Positions 7,082 to 14,499 of a stretch of 29,746 bases of DNA are shown in pieces (position 1 is the first letter of the stretch; the number at the start of each line of letters is the position of its first letter). The notes below the pieces were generated by a model. It was not told the DNA's origin. It saw only the letters and a program-made list of their open reading frames with translations, and made no database searches. The position numbers and the translations under genes are program-made. This DNA is from CAYXAA01 sp964462985 (GTDB taxonomy: Bacteria > Pseudomonadota > Alphaproteobacteria > Rhizobiales > Stappiaceae), in the NCBI GenBank assembly GCA_964462985.1, contig CAYXAA010000046.1, forward strand, positions 1-29,746, given 5' to 3'.

Positions 7082-8200
7082 ATGGACGGGCAGGTGACGG
7101 ACGCGTTGCAGGTAAACGGCAGCGGCCAGAGCGCGGCAGGCGACGCCAGGCGTTCGGACGGGTCGGCGGAGCCGGCGCTTTCAATCGCCGGATTGACCTT
7201 CTTCATGGTCGACGCACAGGCCAAACAGGTCGTGTGGATGGAGTCCAGCGGCCTCGATTTCGAGGGCCATGCCGGCCTTTGCGAAGCGCCGTTGTCAAGT
7301 GCGCTACGCCACCTGTCGCAGGGCGACCAGCGCCAGATTCTGTCGCTGATCCAGAAGACGATCACGACCGGTTCCGGCGGGCCGATCGAACTCGGTGGCG
7401 ACGATCTCGGTCGTGGTCTGACGCTGACCGCCACACGCTATGAGGCAACTGGGGGGCGCGCCTTCGTCGTGGCCGTGGCCGATCCGGACGGGGATGGCGA
7501 CGCGGGCAGTGCGGCCGTGCGCGGCGTGGCGCCGCTGATCCGGCACCTGGTAGAGAGCAGCCCAAAGTCGGTGCTTGTCGTCGACAGCTTCGGCTACGTC
7601 CGTTACGCCAACGACAACTTCTTCGACCTGTTCAATATCGACGATCCGGCGTTCTGCATCGGCCGCAACATTTCGCACATTCCGAACCGGATCGGCAAAA
7701 CGCTGTCACAGGTCGTGCTGACCACGTTGGCGCGGCGCGCGCCGGCCGATGGCATGCGGCGCTTCTTCCTGGCGAGCGGCGATGCGGTGTCGCTGCAATT
7801 TTCGCTGGTGCCGTTCCGCGTCTCGGCCGGCCTCGGCGGCGTCGTCTTCACCGCCGAGCGCAAGTCCAGCGGCGACATCGATTATGCGCAGATTTTCAAT
7901 GCCACGAGCGCGACGCTCATCGTGGTCGACATCAAGACGCGCATGATCGTCGCCGCGAACCAGGCGGCGCGAAAAGCCTATGCGCTCACCGAGCAATTGA
8001 TGGAACTGGCACCGATTACCGAGACGCTGCTGCATCCGAAAACCTTCGTGGCGCTGGTGGATCAGGCGCGCAAGGGCATCACCACGCCGCTGCAGGCGAC
8101 CGTCAGTGGATTCGACGGCGTATCCAACTCAAAACGCCTGCGTGCGAGCATCATTCAGACCGGCGACAGCGTGCATCTGCTGATCGAGAGCAAGCACTAA
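7082..8200 (+). CDS. PAS-domain protein without recognisable output domain
   Basis: A 372-residue soluble protein made of three PAS-like modules: about residues 32-130 (LSIAGLTFFMVDAQAKQVVWM, degenerate), 157-260 (LVESSPKSVLVVDSFGYVRYANDNF, a clear PAS core with the DxxGxVxYAN pattern), and 270-365 (IFNATSATLIVVDIKTRMIVAANQAA). No histidine kinase, GGDEF, EAL, HTH or methyl-accepting segment follows; the protein ends soon after the third module. It may act as a sensor that docks onto a separate kinase or regulator. The ATG at 7082 has a CGGAA site; starts at 7013 and 7037 would add up to 23 basic residues. The ligand is unknown. Confidence 0.78.
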   Translation: MDGQVTDALQVNGSGQSAAGDARRSDGSAEPALSIAGLTFFMVDAQAKQVVWMESSGLDFEGHAGLCEAPLSSALRHLSQGDQRQILSLIQKTITTGSGGPIELGGDDLGRGLTLTATRYEATGGRAFVVAVADPDGDGDAGSAAVRGVAPLIRHLVESSPKSVLVVDSFGYVRYANDNFFDLFNIDDPAFCIGRNISHIPNRIGKTLSQVVLTTLARRAPADGMRRFFLASGDAVSLQFSLVPFRVSAGLGGVVFTAERKSSGDIDYAQIFNATSATLIVVDIKTRMIVAANQAARKAYALTEQLMELAPITETLLHPKTFVALVDQARKGITTPLQATVSGFDGVSNSKRLRASIIQTGDSVHLLIESKH

Positions 8201-8317
8201 GGCAGGCAATAGCGCGTTCGAACCGGATCGGCGCGGGCTGTAATTGGGCGCACCCGGCGCAGCGTAAGCTCTCCCCTTGCCGGACACGATCGGGCGACGG
8301 TCCGGTCACCCGTCGAC

Positions 8318-9043
8318 CTAGAGCATTCCGAGGAACTGGCGCAGCTCGGGCGTGGAGGGCGCGCCGAACACCTCGTCCGGTGGGCCGATCTCGTGGACGC
8401 GGCCCTGGTGCATGAAGACGACGCGGGAGCAGACGTCGCGGGCGAACCGCATCTCGTGGGTCACCATCAGCAGCGTCATGCCGTCGGCCGCCAGCTCCTT
8501 GACCACGGCAAGCACCTCGCTGACGAGCTCCGGGTCGAGGGCCGAGGTGATCTCGTCGCACAAGAGCGCCATCGGCTGCATCGCGAGCGCCCGGGCGATC
8601 GCGACGCGTTGCTGCTGACCTCCGGACAGCTCCTCCGGATAGGCATCGAACTTGTGGGCGAGGCCGACCCGGTCGAGCATCCTGCGCGCCATCGCCTCGG
8701 CGTCCGGCCTCGGCACCTTCTTCACCACCATCTGTGACAGCATGACATTGCCGCCAGCGGTATGGTGCGGGAACAGGTTGAAGCTCTGGAAGATCATTCC
8801 GACCTTGAGGCGCAGCGCCTTGAGATGGGCCTCGTCGGGCAGGAGCTGGGCGCCGGCGACCTGGATCGAGCCTTCATCGATGGTCTCCAATCCGTTGATG
8901 CAGCGCAGCAACGTCGACTTGCCCGAACCCGACTTGCCGATGATGGCGATAACCTCGCCGGCGGCGACATCCAGGTTGATGCCCTTCAGGACCTCGTTGT
9001 CACCGAAGCGCTTCTTCACTTCAGTGATTTCGATGAGCGACAT
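8318..9043 (-). CDS. Amino-acid ABC transporter ATP-binding protein
   Basis: A 241-residue ATPase of the polar amino acid (PAAT) type, like GlnQ/HisP. Walker A is GKSGSGKS (36-43), the Q-loop Gln is 86, the signature LSGGQQQR is 139-146, Walker B LLCDE ends at Glu164, and the switch His is 196. One oddity: the usual DEPTSALD reads DEITSALD, with Ile165 for Pro. The start overlaps the end of the upstream permease gene by 23 bp and has AAGGAGG before it, a sign of translational coupling. It energises import of the amino acid captured by the binding protein encoded upstream. It is the last gene of the unit. Confidence 0.96.
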   Translation of the reverse strand: MSLIEITEVKKRFGDNEVLKGINLDVAAGEVIAIIGKSGSGKSTLLRCINGLETIDEGSIQVAGAQLLPDEAHLKALRLKVGMIFQSFNLFPHHTAGGNVMLSQMVVKKVPRPDAEAMARRMLDRVGLAHKFDAYPEELSGGQQQRVAIARALAMQPMALLCDEITSALDPELVSEVLAVVKELAADGMTLLMVTHEMRFARDVCSRVVFMHQGRVHEIGPPDEVFGAPSTPELRQFLGML

Positions 9044-9680
9044 TGAGCCTCCTTTCCAGGGCGCGGCTCGCCTGCGACAGCGGAAAGCAGAGCGCGAAAT
9101 AGATGAGGGCGACGAAGCCGTAGACGGTGAACGGCTGGAACGTGGCGTTGGTGACGATGGTGCCGGCCTTGGAGAGTTCGACGAAGCCGATGATCGAGGT
9201 CAGCGCCGTGCCCTTCACCACCTGCACCGAGAAGCCGACCGTCGGCGGCACGGCAATCCTCAGCGCCTGGGGCAGGATCACCCAGCGCATCTGCTGAAAG
9301 TAGCCCATGCCGAGGCTGGCCGACGCTTCCCATTGTCCCTTGGCGATCGCCTCGACGCAGCCGCGCCAGATCTCGGCGAGGAAGGCGGCGCTCCACAGCA
9401 CCAGGGTAAGGCCCGCCGCCAGCCAGGCCGGCACGTCGAGGCCGAACAGCGCCAGACCAAAGAAGGCGAGAAACAGCTGCATCAGGAGCGGCGTGCCCTG
9501 GAACAGTTCGACATAGGCCTTGGCGAAGGCCTGCTGCCATTTGCCCTTTCCGATGCGCAGGAACAGGAGCAGCGCGCCGACCAGTCCACCGCCGAGAAAG
9601 GACACGAGGGAAAGCAGCACGGTCCAGCGCGCGGCGAGCAGCAGGTTGCGCAGGATGTCCCAGGTGGTGAACTCGATCAT
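9021..9680 (-). CDS. Amino-acid ABC transporter permease (second)
   Basis: A 219-residue inner-membrane permease with the HisMQ-type domain. It has about five helices, the early segment AARWTVLLSLVSFLGGGLVGALLLF, the ELFQGTPLLMQLFLAFFGL motif typical of PAAT permeases, and the cytoplasmic EAA loop EAIAKGQWEASASLGMGYFQQMRWVILPQA split at its usual Gly, which contacts the ATPase. The start codon overlaps the stop of the first permease by 4 bp (ATGA), indicating co-translation. It should pair with the other permease as a heterodimer. Confidence 0.95.
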   Translation of the reverse strand: MIEFTTWDILRNLLLAARWTVLLSLVSFLGGGLVGALLLFLRIGKGKWQQAFAKAYVELFQGTPLLMQLFLAFFGLALFGLDVPAWLAAGLTLVLWSAAFLAEIWRGCVEAIAKGQWEASASLGMGYFQQMRWVILPQALRIAVPPTVGFSVQVVKGTALTSIIGFVELSKAGTIVTNATFQPFTVYGFVALIYFALCFPLSQASRALERRLNVAHRNH

Positions 9681-10348
9681 CGCGCCGTCCGCCGCGGAAA
9701 CAGGGTCCAGCCGAGGCCTCGCAGCACCTGGCGCAGCAGGATCGCCAGCGCGAGATAGATCAACGTCGAGACGAAATAGGTTTCGAAGGCGCGGAAGGTG
9801 CGCGACTGGATGAAATTGGCAGCAAAGGTGAGGTCTTCGGCCGCGATCTGCGATACTGCCGCCGAGCCCAGCATGACAATGACGATCTGTGATGACAGCG
9901 CCGGCCAGATCCGCTGCATCGCCGGGATGAGCACCACGTGGCGAAACGTCTCGAACCGGCTCATGCCGAGGCTCAGCCCGGCTTCGAACTGGCCGCGAGG
10001 CGTCGCCTCGATGCCGGCGCGGATGATCTCGCAGCTGTAGGCGCCGAGATTGACCACCATCGCCAGATTGGCCGCCTCCAGCTCAGACAGACGGAGACCG
10101 AGTGCGGGCAGCCCGAAGAAGATGAAGAAGAGCTGGATCAGGAATGGCGTGTTGCGGATGAGCTCGACATAGGCCGCGACGACTGGCCTCAAAGCTCTCG
10201 GCCCCAGTGAGCGGGTCCAGGCGCAGGCGGTGCCGAGGGCGACGCCGGCGACGGCGCCGACGAGGGTGAGTTCGACCGTGATCCAGAGCCCCTTCAGGAT
10301 CACCGGGAAATAGGCGGCAACCCATCCGAAATCGAAGGCGTAGGACAT
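9677..10348 (-). CDS. Amino-acid ABC transporter permease (first)
   Basis: A 223-residue HisMQ-type permease. It shows YVELIRNTPFLIQLFFIFFGLP, the PAAT family's ELxRxTP segment, and the EAA loop around GIEATPRGQFEAGLSLGMSR. About five helices are predicted. The ATG at 10348 has GAGGAG five bases upstream; an in-frame start further out would run through the intergenic hairpin and add Arg-rich residues, so I rejected it. A 77-bp gap with a strong hairpin separates it from the binding-protein gene; downstream it overlaps the second permease by 4 bp. Confidence 0.95.
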   Translation of the reverse strand: MSYAFDFGWVAAYFPVILKGLWITVELTLVGAVAGVALGTACAWTRSLGPRALRPVVAAYVELIRNTPFLIQLFFIFFGLPALGLRLSELEAANLAMVVNLGAYSCEIIRAGIEATPRGQFEAGLSLGMSRFETFRHVVLIPAMQRIWPALSSQIVIVMLGSAAVSQIAAEDLTFAANFIQSRTFRAFETYFVSTLIYLALAILLRQVLRGLGWTLFPRRTAR

Positions 10349-10377
10349 CGCGTCTCCTCTTCGGCGACGGTCTTGCG

Positions 10378-10418
10378 GCGGACGGCGGACCGGATGCCCC
10401 CTTGGGTCCGCCGTCCGC
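10378..10418 (-). promoter_or_regulatory. Perfect 14-bp intercistronic hairpin after the binding-protein gene
   Basis: Arms GCGGACGGCGGACC (10378-10391) and its exact complement (10405-10418) enclose 13 bases. It begins a few bases after the binding-protein stop codon. No U-tract follows on the minus strand, so it is more likely an mRNA-stabilising or attenuating structure than a full terminator. Such structures let the binding protein be made in excess over the permeases. Confidence 0.7.
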
Positions 10419-10425
10419 ACAGTGG

Positions 10426-11220
10426 TTAGAGGTCCTTCGGCAGGGTGTAGCCGAGCCACTTTTCCGATATGGCGTCGAGTGAGCCGTCAGCCTTGGCAGC
10501 TGCGATGATCTCGTTGACTTTGGCCTTCAGCGCGGGCTCTTCCTTGTTCATGCCGATGTAGCAGGGTGAGTTCTTGATGAGGAACTTGAGCTCCGGACGC
10601 TTCGGCGGGTTCCTGGCAAGGATCGCAGCGGCGACCACGTTGCCGGTGGCGATCACGTCGACCTGCCCGGAGAGGAAGGACGAAATCGTGCCGTTGTTGT
10701 CCTCGTAGCGCTTCATCTCAACGTCGTCGCCGACGAGCTTGGAGATCTCGAGGTCCTCGACCGAGCCGCGGGTGACTCCCACCGAATGGCCCTTGAGGTC
10801 CTCGATCGCGGCCACGGCGACCTCGGCCGGCGCGAAAATGCCGTTGTAGAACGGGGCATAGGCGTCGGAGAAATCAATCACCGCCTCTCGCTCCGCATTC
10901 TTGCCGAGTGAGGAGATCACGAGGTCGACCTTGTCGGTCTGCAGGTAGGGGATGCGGTTGGCGCTGGTCACCGGCGTCAGCTCCAGCCTTACCCCGAGTT
11001 TGTCGGCGAGAAGCTGAGCCACGTCGATGTCGTAGCCCTGCGGTGTCATGTCGGCGCCAACCGAGCCGAACGGAGGAAAATCCTGGGGCACCGCGACGCG
11101 AAGCGTGCCGCGGGCGGTGATGTCGGCGAGGGCGTCGGCGCGGGCAAGGTCCGGTGCCTGGACGAGGCCGGCTGCGGCCACGAGGCCGGCGGCAAGACTG
11201 AGAAAGTATCTGCGGTTCAT
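10426..11220 (-). CDS. Amino-acid ABC transporter substrate-binding protein
   Basis: A 264-residue periplasmic protein of the SBP_bac_3 type. The N-terminus (MNRRYFLSLAAGLVAAAGLV...) is a signal peptide, probably cleaved after ARA near residue 28. The mature part has the family's TLRVAVPQDFPPFG, GYDIDVAQLLADKLG, VDLVISSLGKNAEREAVIDFS and 'LKGHSVGVTRGS' elements. The usual ligand-carboxylate arginine region reads KNAERE rather than the common TPERxK, so the ligand may differ from the classic Glu/Gln/Arg cases; I cannot name it. The ATG at 11220 has AGGAGA at nine bases. The GntR regulator gene ends 13 bp upstream, and a strong hairpin follows. Confidence 0.94.
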   Translation of the reverse strand: MNRRYFLSLAAGLVAAAGLVQAPDLARADALADITARGTLRVAVPQDFPPFGSVGADMTPQGYDIDVAQLLADKLGVRLELTPVTSANRIPYLQTDKVDLVISSLGKNAEREAVIDFSDAYAPFYNGIFAPAEVAVAAIEDLKGHSVGVTRGSVEDLEISKLVGDDVEMKRYEDNNGTISSFLSGQVDVIATGNVVAAAILARNPPKRPELKFLIKNSPCYIGMNKEEPALKAKVNEIIAAAKADGSLDAISEKWLGYTLPKDL

Positions 11221-11233
11221 GGGGTCAGGTCTC

Positions 11234-11944
11234 CTATTTGCGCGGGGCTGGGGTGGCAGCGCCCGGGACGGGCGATGCGAGGTCGGAAAGGGTGTTGCGC
11301 AGTCCGGACAGCGGATCGGGACGGGCACTGAGGTCGAGACCGGCCTCGACATGGTCGATGTGCATGCTCATGAGGGCCGCCGCGCCCTCGAAGTCTCCGT
11401 TCTCGAGCAAGGCCACGATGTCCTCGTGGTCGTGACTGGATTGCTCGGCCTTCTCCTTCGGCTGGTAGAGCATCGAGATCAGCGTCGTGCGTGCGGTGAG
11501 GTCGCGGACGATGTCGGCGACGAGCCGGTTGCCGACGAGTTCGGCGAGATGGATGTGAAAGTCTCCGAGCAGGCAGGTTCGGATGCTGACGTCGTCCCGC
11601 GCGATCGAGACCCGCTCCTCCTCCAGGTGGGATTTCAGACGCTCGATCGCACACGGCGGGACCGTGCGGGCTGCGAGCAGGAGGCCGGTCTCGACAATCT
11701 TGCGGGCGTGGAAGGCATCGGCCGCGTCGGCGACCGAGGGCTCCACGACATACCAGCCGCGACGCGGACTGACGGTGACGATGCCCCGGGTCTGCAGCCG
11801 GACGAGGGCTTCGCGAACCTTGGTCCGGGAGACACCGAACAGGTCGGCGAGGTCGGTCTCGCCGAGGCGCATTCCGGGCGGCAGGCGACCGGCCAGCACC
11901 GAGGTGAGAATGGAGCTTTCGATGTCGACCGGTGGGTTGCCCAC
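11234..11944 (-). CDS. GntR family regulator, FCD subfamily
   Basis: A 236-residue regulator. The winged helix-turn-helix is at about residues 10-68 (AGRLPPGMRLGETDLADL, VSRTKVREALVRL, GIVTVSPRRGWYV), followed by an all-helical FCD ligand domain (about 75-215) with the metal-site histidines plausible in DFHIHLAELVGN and SHDHEDIVALL. The start is a GTG at 11944 with GGGG nearby; no better ATG exists in frame. As first gene before the binding protein (13 bp) it probably senses the transported compound or a breakdown product and controls the unit and itself. Two candidate operators lie upstream (11966-11977 and 12098-12114). Confidence 0.92.
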   Translation of the reverse strand: MGNPPVDIESSILTSVLAGRLPPGMRLGETDLADLFGVSRTKVREALVRLQTRGIVTVSPRRGWYVVEPSVADAADAFHARKIVETGLLLAARTVPPCAIERLKSHLEEERVSIARDDVSIRTCLLGDFHIHLAELVGNRLVADIVRDLTARTTLISMLYQPKEKAEQSSHDHEDIVALLENGDFEGAAALMSMHIDHVEAGLDLSARPDPLSGLRNTLSDLASPVPGAATPAPRK

Positions 11945-11965
11945 GCTGCCCCGCTTGTCTTTCAG

Positions 11966-11977
11966 CTTGCATACAAG
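11966..11977. promoter_or_regulatory. Candidate GntR autoregulatory operator
   Basis: CTTGCATACAAG matches its reverse complement at 10 of 12 positions and resembles the TTGTAtaCAA-like sites of FCD-type GntR regulators. It lies 22 bp upstream of the gntR start, downstream of the candidate promoter, where a bound repressor would block transcription. Confidence 0.4.
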
Positions 11978-12097
11978 GCTGCACGCAAGCCGATCAGAGC
12001 AAAACGGGGGCCACGTCTTCGTTATTCGATTAACCCGCGATATTTCAAAGGTATAGCTGCATTGATCCCGGGTCTCTCCGGAGAATTCCGTCAGAAC

Positions 12098-12114
12098 TGG
12101 TCAATGTTTGACCA
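12098..12114. promoter_or_regulatory. Perfect 17-bp dyad, candidate operator
   Basis: TGGTCAA and TTGACCA flank TGT. The TGGTC...GACCA core recalls FadR-class GntR sites, but with a longer centre. It lies 154 bp upstream of the GntR start and 221 bp upstream of phoX, so it could serve either side. Confidence 0.45.
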
Positions 12115-12240
12115 CGGGATGCATAGGATCAATGCAACAGGCCTTGTCCGACCATCCTTGGAGGTGTGGTTACCCTCGGCAGGCGACCGAATGGGCTCGA
12201 TTATTGCGGTGAACACGGGGCGGAGCCGAGGGCGGCGTGA

Positions 12241-12258
12241 CCGTCATCGCGCCTTCAT
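12241..12258 (+). promoter_or_regulatory. phoX: Candidate PHO box upstream of phoX
   Basis: CCGTCAT and CCTTCAT are separated by four bases (CGCG), giving the 11-bp periodicity of the PhoB-binding consensus CTGTCAT-N4-CTGTCAT (6/7 and 5/7 matches). It ends 76 bp before the phoX start codon, a suitable place for activation under phosphate limitation. Confidence 0.55.
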
Positions 12259-12334
12259 GTCCATCCTCTAAGCGGGAGCCACCTGGGCACGGAGTCCGTG
12301 CCGGGCCAGCAACTTGATTGTCAGGGAGCCAGCC

Positions 12335-14254
12335 ATGAAAGACGTCGATCCGAAGAACCTCACCGCCGACGAGTGGGACGAGCTCAACTTCCCCCGCCCC
12401 GAGATTCAGGAGTTCGACCGGGTGGTCGAGCGCGCAATCTCCCGCCGCGGCTTTCTCGGCGGTGCGCTGGCGTTTGGTTCCGGTGCGGCCGTCATGGGCA
12501 CGGCGTTCCTCAAGGGGTCGACGGCGCTGGCGCAGCAGGCCTCTCGCTTCGCCTTCACCCCAATTCCGGCCTATACCGACAACACCGTGCACGTTCCGGA
12601 AGGCTACAGCTGGAAGATCCTTGCCCGCTGGGGTGATCCGCTGTTCTCCGACGCGCCAGTTTTCGATCCGGAAAAGGGCGTGGCGGCGGCCGGCGCCGAC
12701 CGAGTGTTCGGCGAGAACACCGACGGCATGGAGCTGTTCAACGTTCAAGGCCATCAGGTGCTTGCGGTGAACAGCGAATACACCAACAACGAGATCAACC
12801 TGCCACATGCCGAGGGCGGCACACCGGTTTCGGCCGAAGATGTGCGGACACTGCAGAACCTGCAAGGCGTGACGGTGATGGAGATCGCCGAGGACGAGAG
12901 CGGCTGGAAGATCGTGGTCGACAGCCCGTTCAACCGGCGCATCACCCATCTGACACCGATGTCGTTCGACGGCCCGGCCGCCGGCCACGACCTGCTCAAG
13001 ACCGAGGCCGACCCGTCCGGCACCCGGTCGCTCGGCACCTTCAATAACTGCGGCGCCGGCCGTACGCCCTGGGGCACCTATTTGACCTGCGAGGAGAACT
13101 TCAACGGCTACTTCGGCGCCAGCGGCGAGATGCCGACCGACGAGGCCGTGGCGGCCGGCTACAAGCGCTACGGCATCAACGAGAAGGGCGCCGGCTACAA
13201 CTATCACGCCTTCGACCCGCGCTTCGACGTGTCGAAGAACCCGAACGAGCCGCATCGCGCTGGCTATATCGTAGAGATTGATCCGGCGGATCCGGCGTCG
13301 GTCCCGGTGAAGCACACTGCGCTGGGCCGCTTCAAACACGAGAACGCCGCCACGGTGGTGGCGCCGGACGGCCGCGTTGTCGTCTATATGGGTGACGATG
13401 AGCGCGGGGAGTTCATGTACAAATGGGTCTCCCGCGACGTCTATGTGCCTGGTGGCGACACCTCGACGTTGCTGAGCGAAGGCACGCTCTACGCTGCGAA
13501 GTTCAACGATGACATGACTGGTGAATGGTTGGCGCTGACGCCCGAGTCGACCGACATGTCGGCGGCGGAGATCGCGATCTTTACCCGGACCGCGGCGTCG
13601 AAAGTGGGCGCGACCACGATGGACCGTCCCGAATGGGTCGCGGTCAACCCGGTGGCGATCGAGGCCTACTGCTGCCTGACCAACAACAGCCGGCGTGGCG
13701 CCACGGCAGACGACGGCAGCATCCGCACCAACGCCGGCGGCGACCCGATGGCCGTCAACGCGCCGAATCCGCGCGAGACCAACAGATACGGACAGATCTT
13801 GCGCTGGCGGCCCGACAACGACGACCATGCCGCGGACCGTTTCACGTGGGATCTCTATGTCATGGCCGGAAATCCGGAGGTCCATGCCGACAGCGCTCAT
13901 GCCGGCAGCCGGAACATCAACAAGGGCAATATGTTCAACTCGCCCGACGGGATGCAGATCGACTCCACGGGCGTGATCTGGATCCAGACGGACGGTAACG
14001 ATTCCAATGAGGGCGACTACGCCGGCATGGGCAACAACCAGATGCTGGCGGGTGACCCGGTCACCGGCGAGATCCGGCGCTTTCTCACCGGGCCGAAGGG
14101 TTCGGAGGTCACCGGCCTGACCTGGTCGTCGGACCGGCGCACCATGTTCGTCGGCATCCAGCACCCCGACGCGCCGTTCCCCGACGGCGAGGGCAAGCTG
14201 CCGCGCTCGGCCATCGTGGCGATCAAGCGGGACGACAACGCGCTGGTGGGGTGA
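12335..14254 (+). CDS. phoX: PhoX-type alkaline phosphatase (DUF839), Tat-exported
   Basis: A 639-residue periplasmic phosphatase of the PhoX family, which releases phosphate from organic esters using calcium and iron. A twin-arginine signal SRRGFLGG starts at residue 36, with a hydrophobic stretch and a likely cleavage after ALA near 66. Family landmarks are NNCGAGRTPWGTYLTCEEN (Cys239 matches the iron-ligand cysteine as I recall it; Glu253/254), YHAFDPRFDV, GRFKHENAATVV, YMGDDERGEFMYKWVS, CCLTNNSR and FNSPDGMQID. Length is normal. The ATG at 12335 has AGGGAG upstream; a TTG at 12314 is less likely. A candidate PHO box sits upstream and a terminator downstream, so it is probably a single-gene, phosphate-starvation transcript. 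Confidence 0.94.
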   Translation: MKDVDPKNLTADEWDELNFPRPEIQEFDRVVERAISRRGFLGGALAFGSGAAVMGTAFLKGSTALAQQASRFAFTPIPAYTDNTVHVPEGYSWKILARWGDPLFSDAPVFDPEKGVAAAGADRVFGENTDGMELFNVQGHQVLAVNSEYTNNEINLPHAEGGTPVSAEDVRTLQNLQGVTVMEIAEDESGWKIVVDSPFNRRITHLTPMSFDGPAAGHDLLKTEADPSGTRSLGTFNNCGAGRTPWGTYLTCEENFNGYFGASGEMPTDEAVAAGYKRYGINEKGAGYNYHAFDPRFDVSKNPNEPHRAGYIVEIDPADPASVPVKHTALGRFKHENAATVVAPDGRVVVYMGDDERGEFMYKWVSRDVYVPGGDTSTLLSEGTLYAAKFNDDMTGEWLALTPESTDMSAAEIAIFTRTAASKVGATTMDRPEWVAVNPVAIEAYCCLTNNSRRGATADDGSIRTNAGGDPMAVNAPNPRETNRYGQILRWRPDNDDHAADRFTWDLYVMAGNPEVHADSAHAGSRNINKGNMFNSPDGMQIDSTGVIWIQTDGNDSNEGDYAGMGNNQMLAGDPVTGEIRRFLTGPKGSEVTGLTWSSDRRTMFVGIQHPDAPFPDGEGKLPRSAIVAIKRDDNALVG

Positions 14255-14277
14255 GTCGACGGCGTGGCGGGACGTTG

Positions 14278-14308
14278 GGGGCGCGTCGGTCGGGCGCCGC
14301 GCCCCTTT
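14278..14308 (+). terminator. Intrinsic terminator after phoX
   Basis: An 8-bp GC-only stem (GGGGCGCG 14278-14285, CGCGCCCC 14298-14305) with a 12-base loop is followed by TTT. It lies 24 bp after the phoX stop. Confidence 0.6.
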
Positions 14309-14499
14309 ACACACCGGGGCTGGTGCAGGCACTCCGGTTGCGGCATCAGGTCGCCATCCGGGGCCGATCCGGCCGCCCAGGATAAAAATTGCGGAATTGC
14401 CCTCTCCCTTGAGATCCGCTCCCTTGCGCGCGCGGTGCTCTGGGACTACGGTCCCGCCCGCCAAAAATCCGCCGATCCCGGCCTGCCATGGAGGGCATT

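Larger units (their letters stand above)
11945..12334. other. Divergent regulatory region between the GntR unit and phoX
   Basis: No gene supported here. It contains a GntR-type dyad close to the regulator start (11966-11977), a perfect 17-bp dyad (12098-12114), and a candidate PHO box (12241-12258). On the minus strand, TTGAAA (12043-12048) and ATAACG (12020-12025), 17 bp apart, could be a promoter for the GntR unit. Confidence 0.6.

Noticed and set aside
12170..14464. Long minus-strand open frame opposite phoX
   Set aside because: Antisense shadow of a well-supported gene; its product has no domain pattern and runs through the regulatory spacer.
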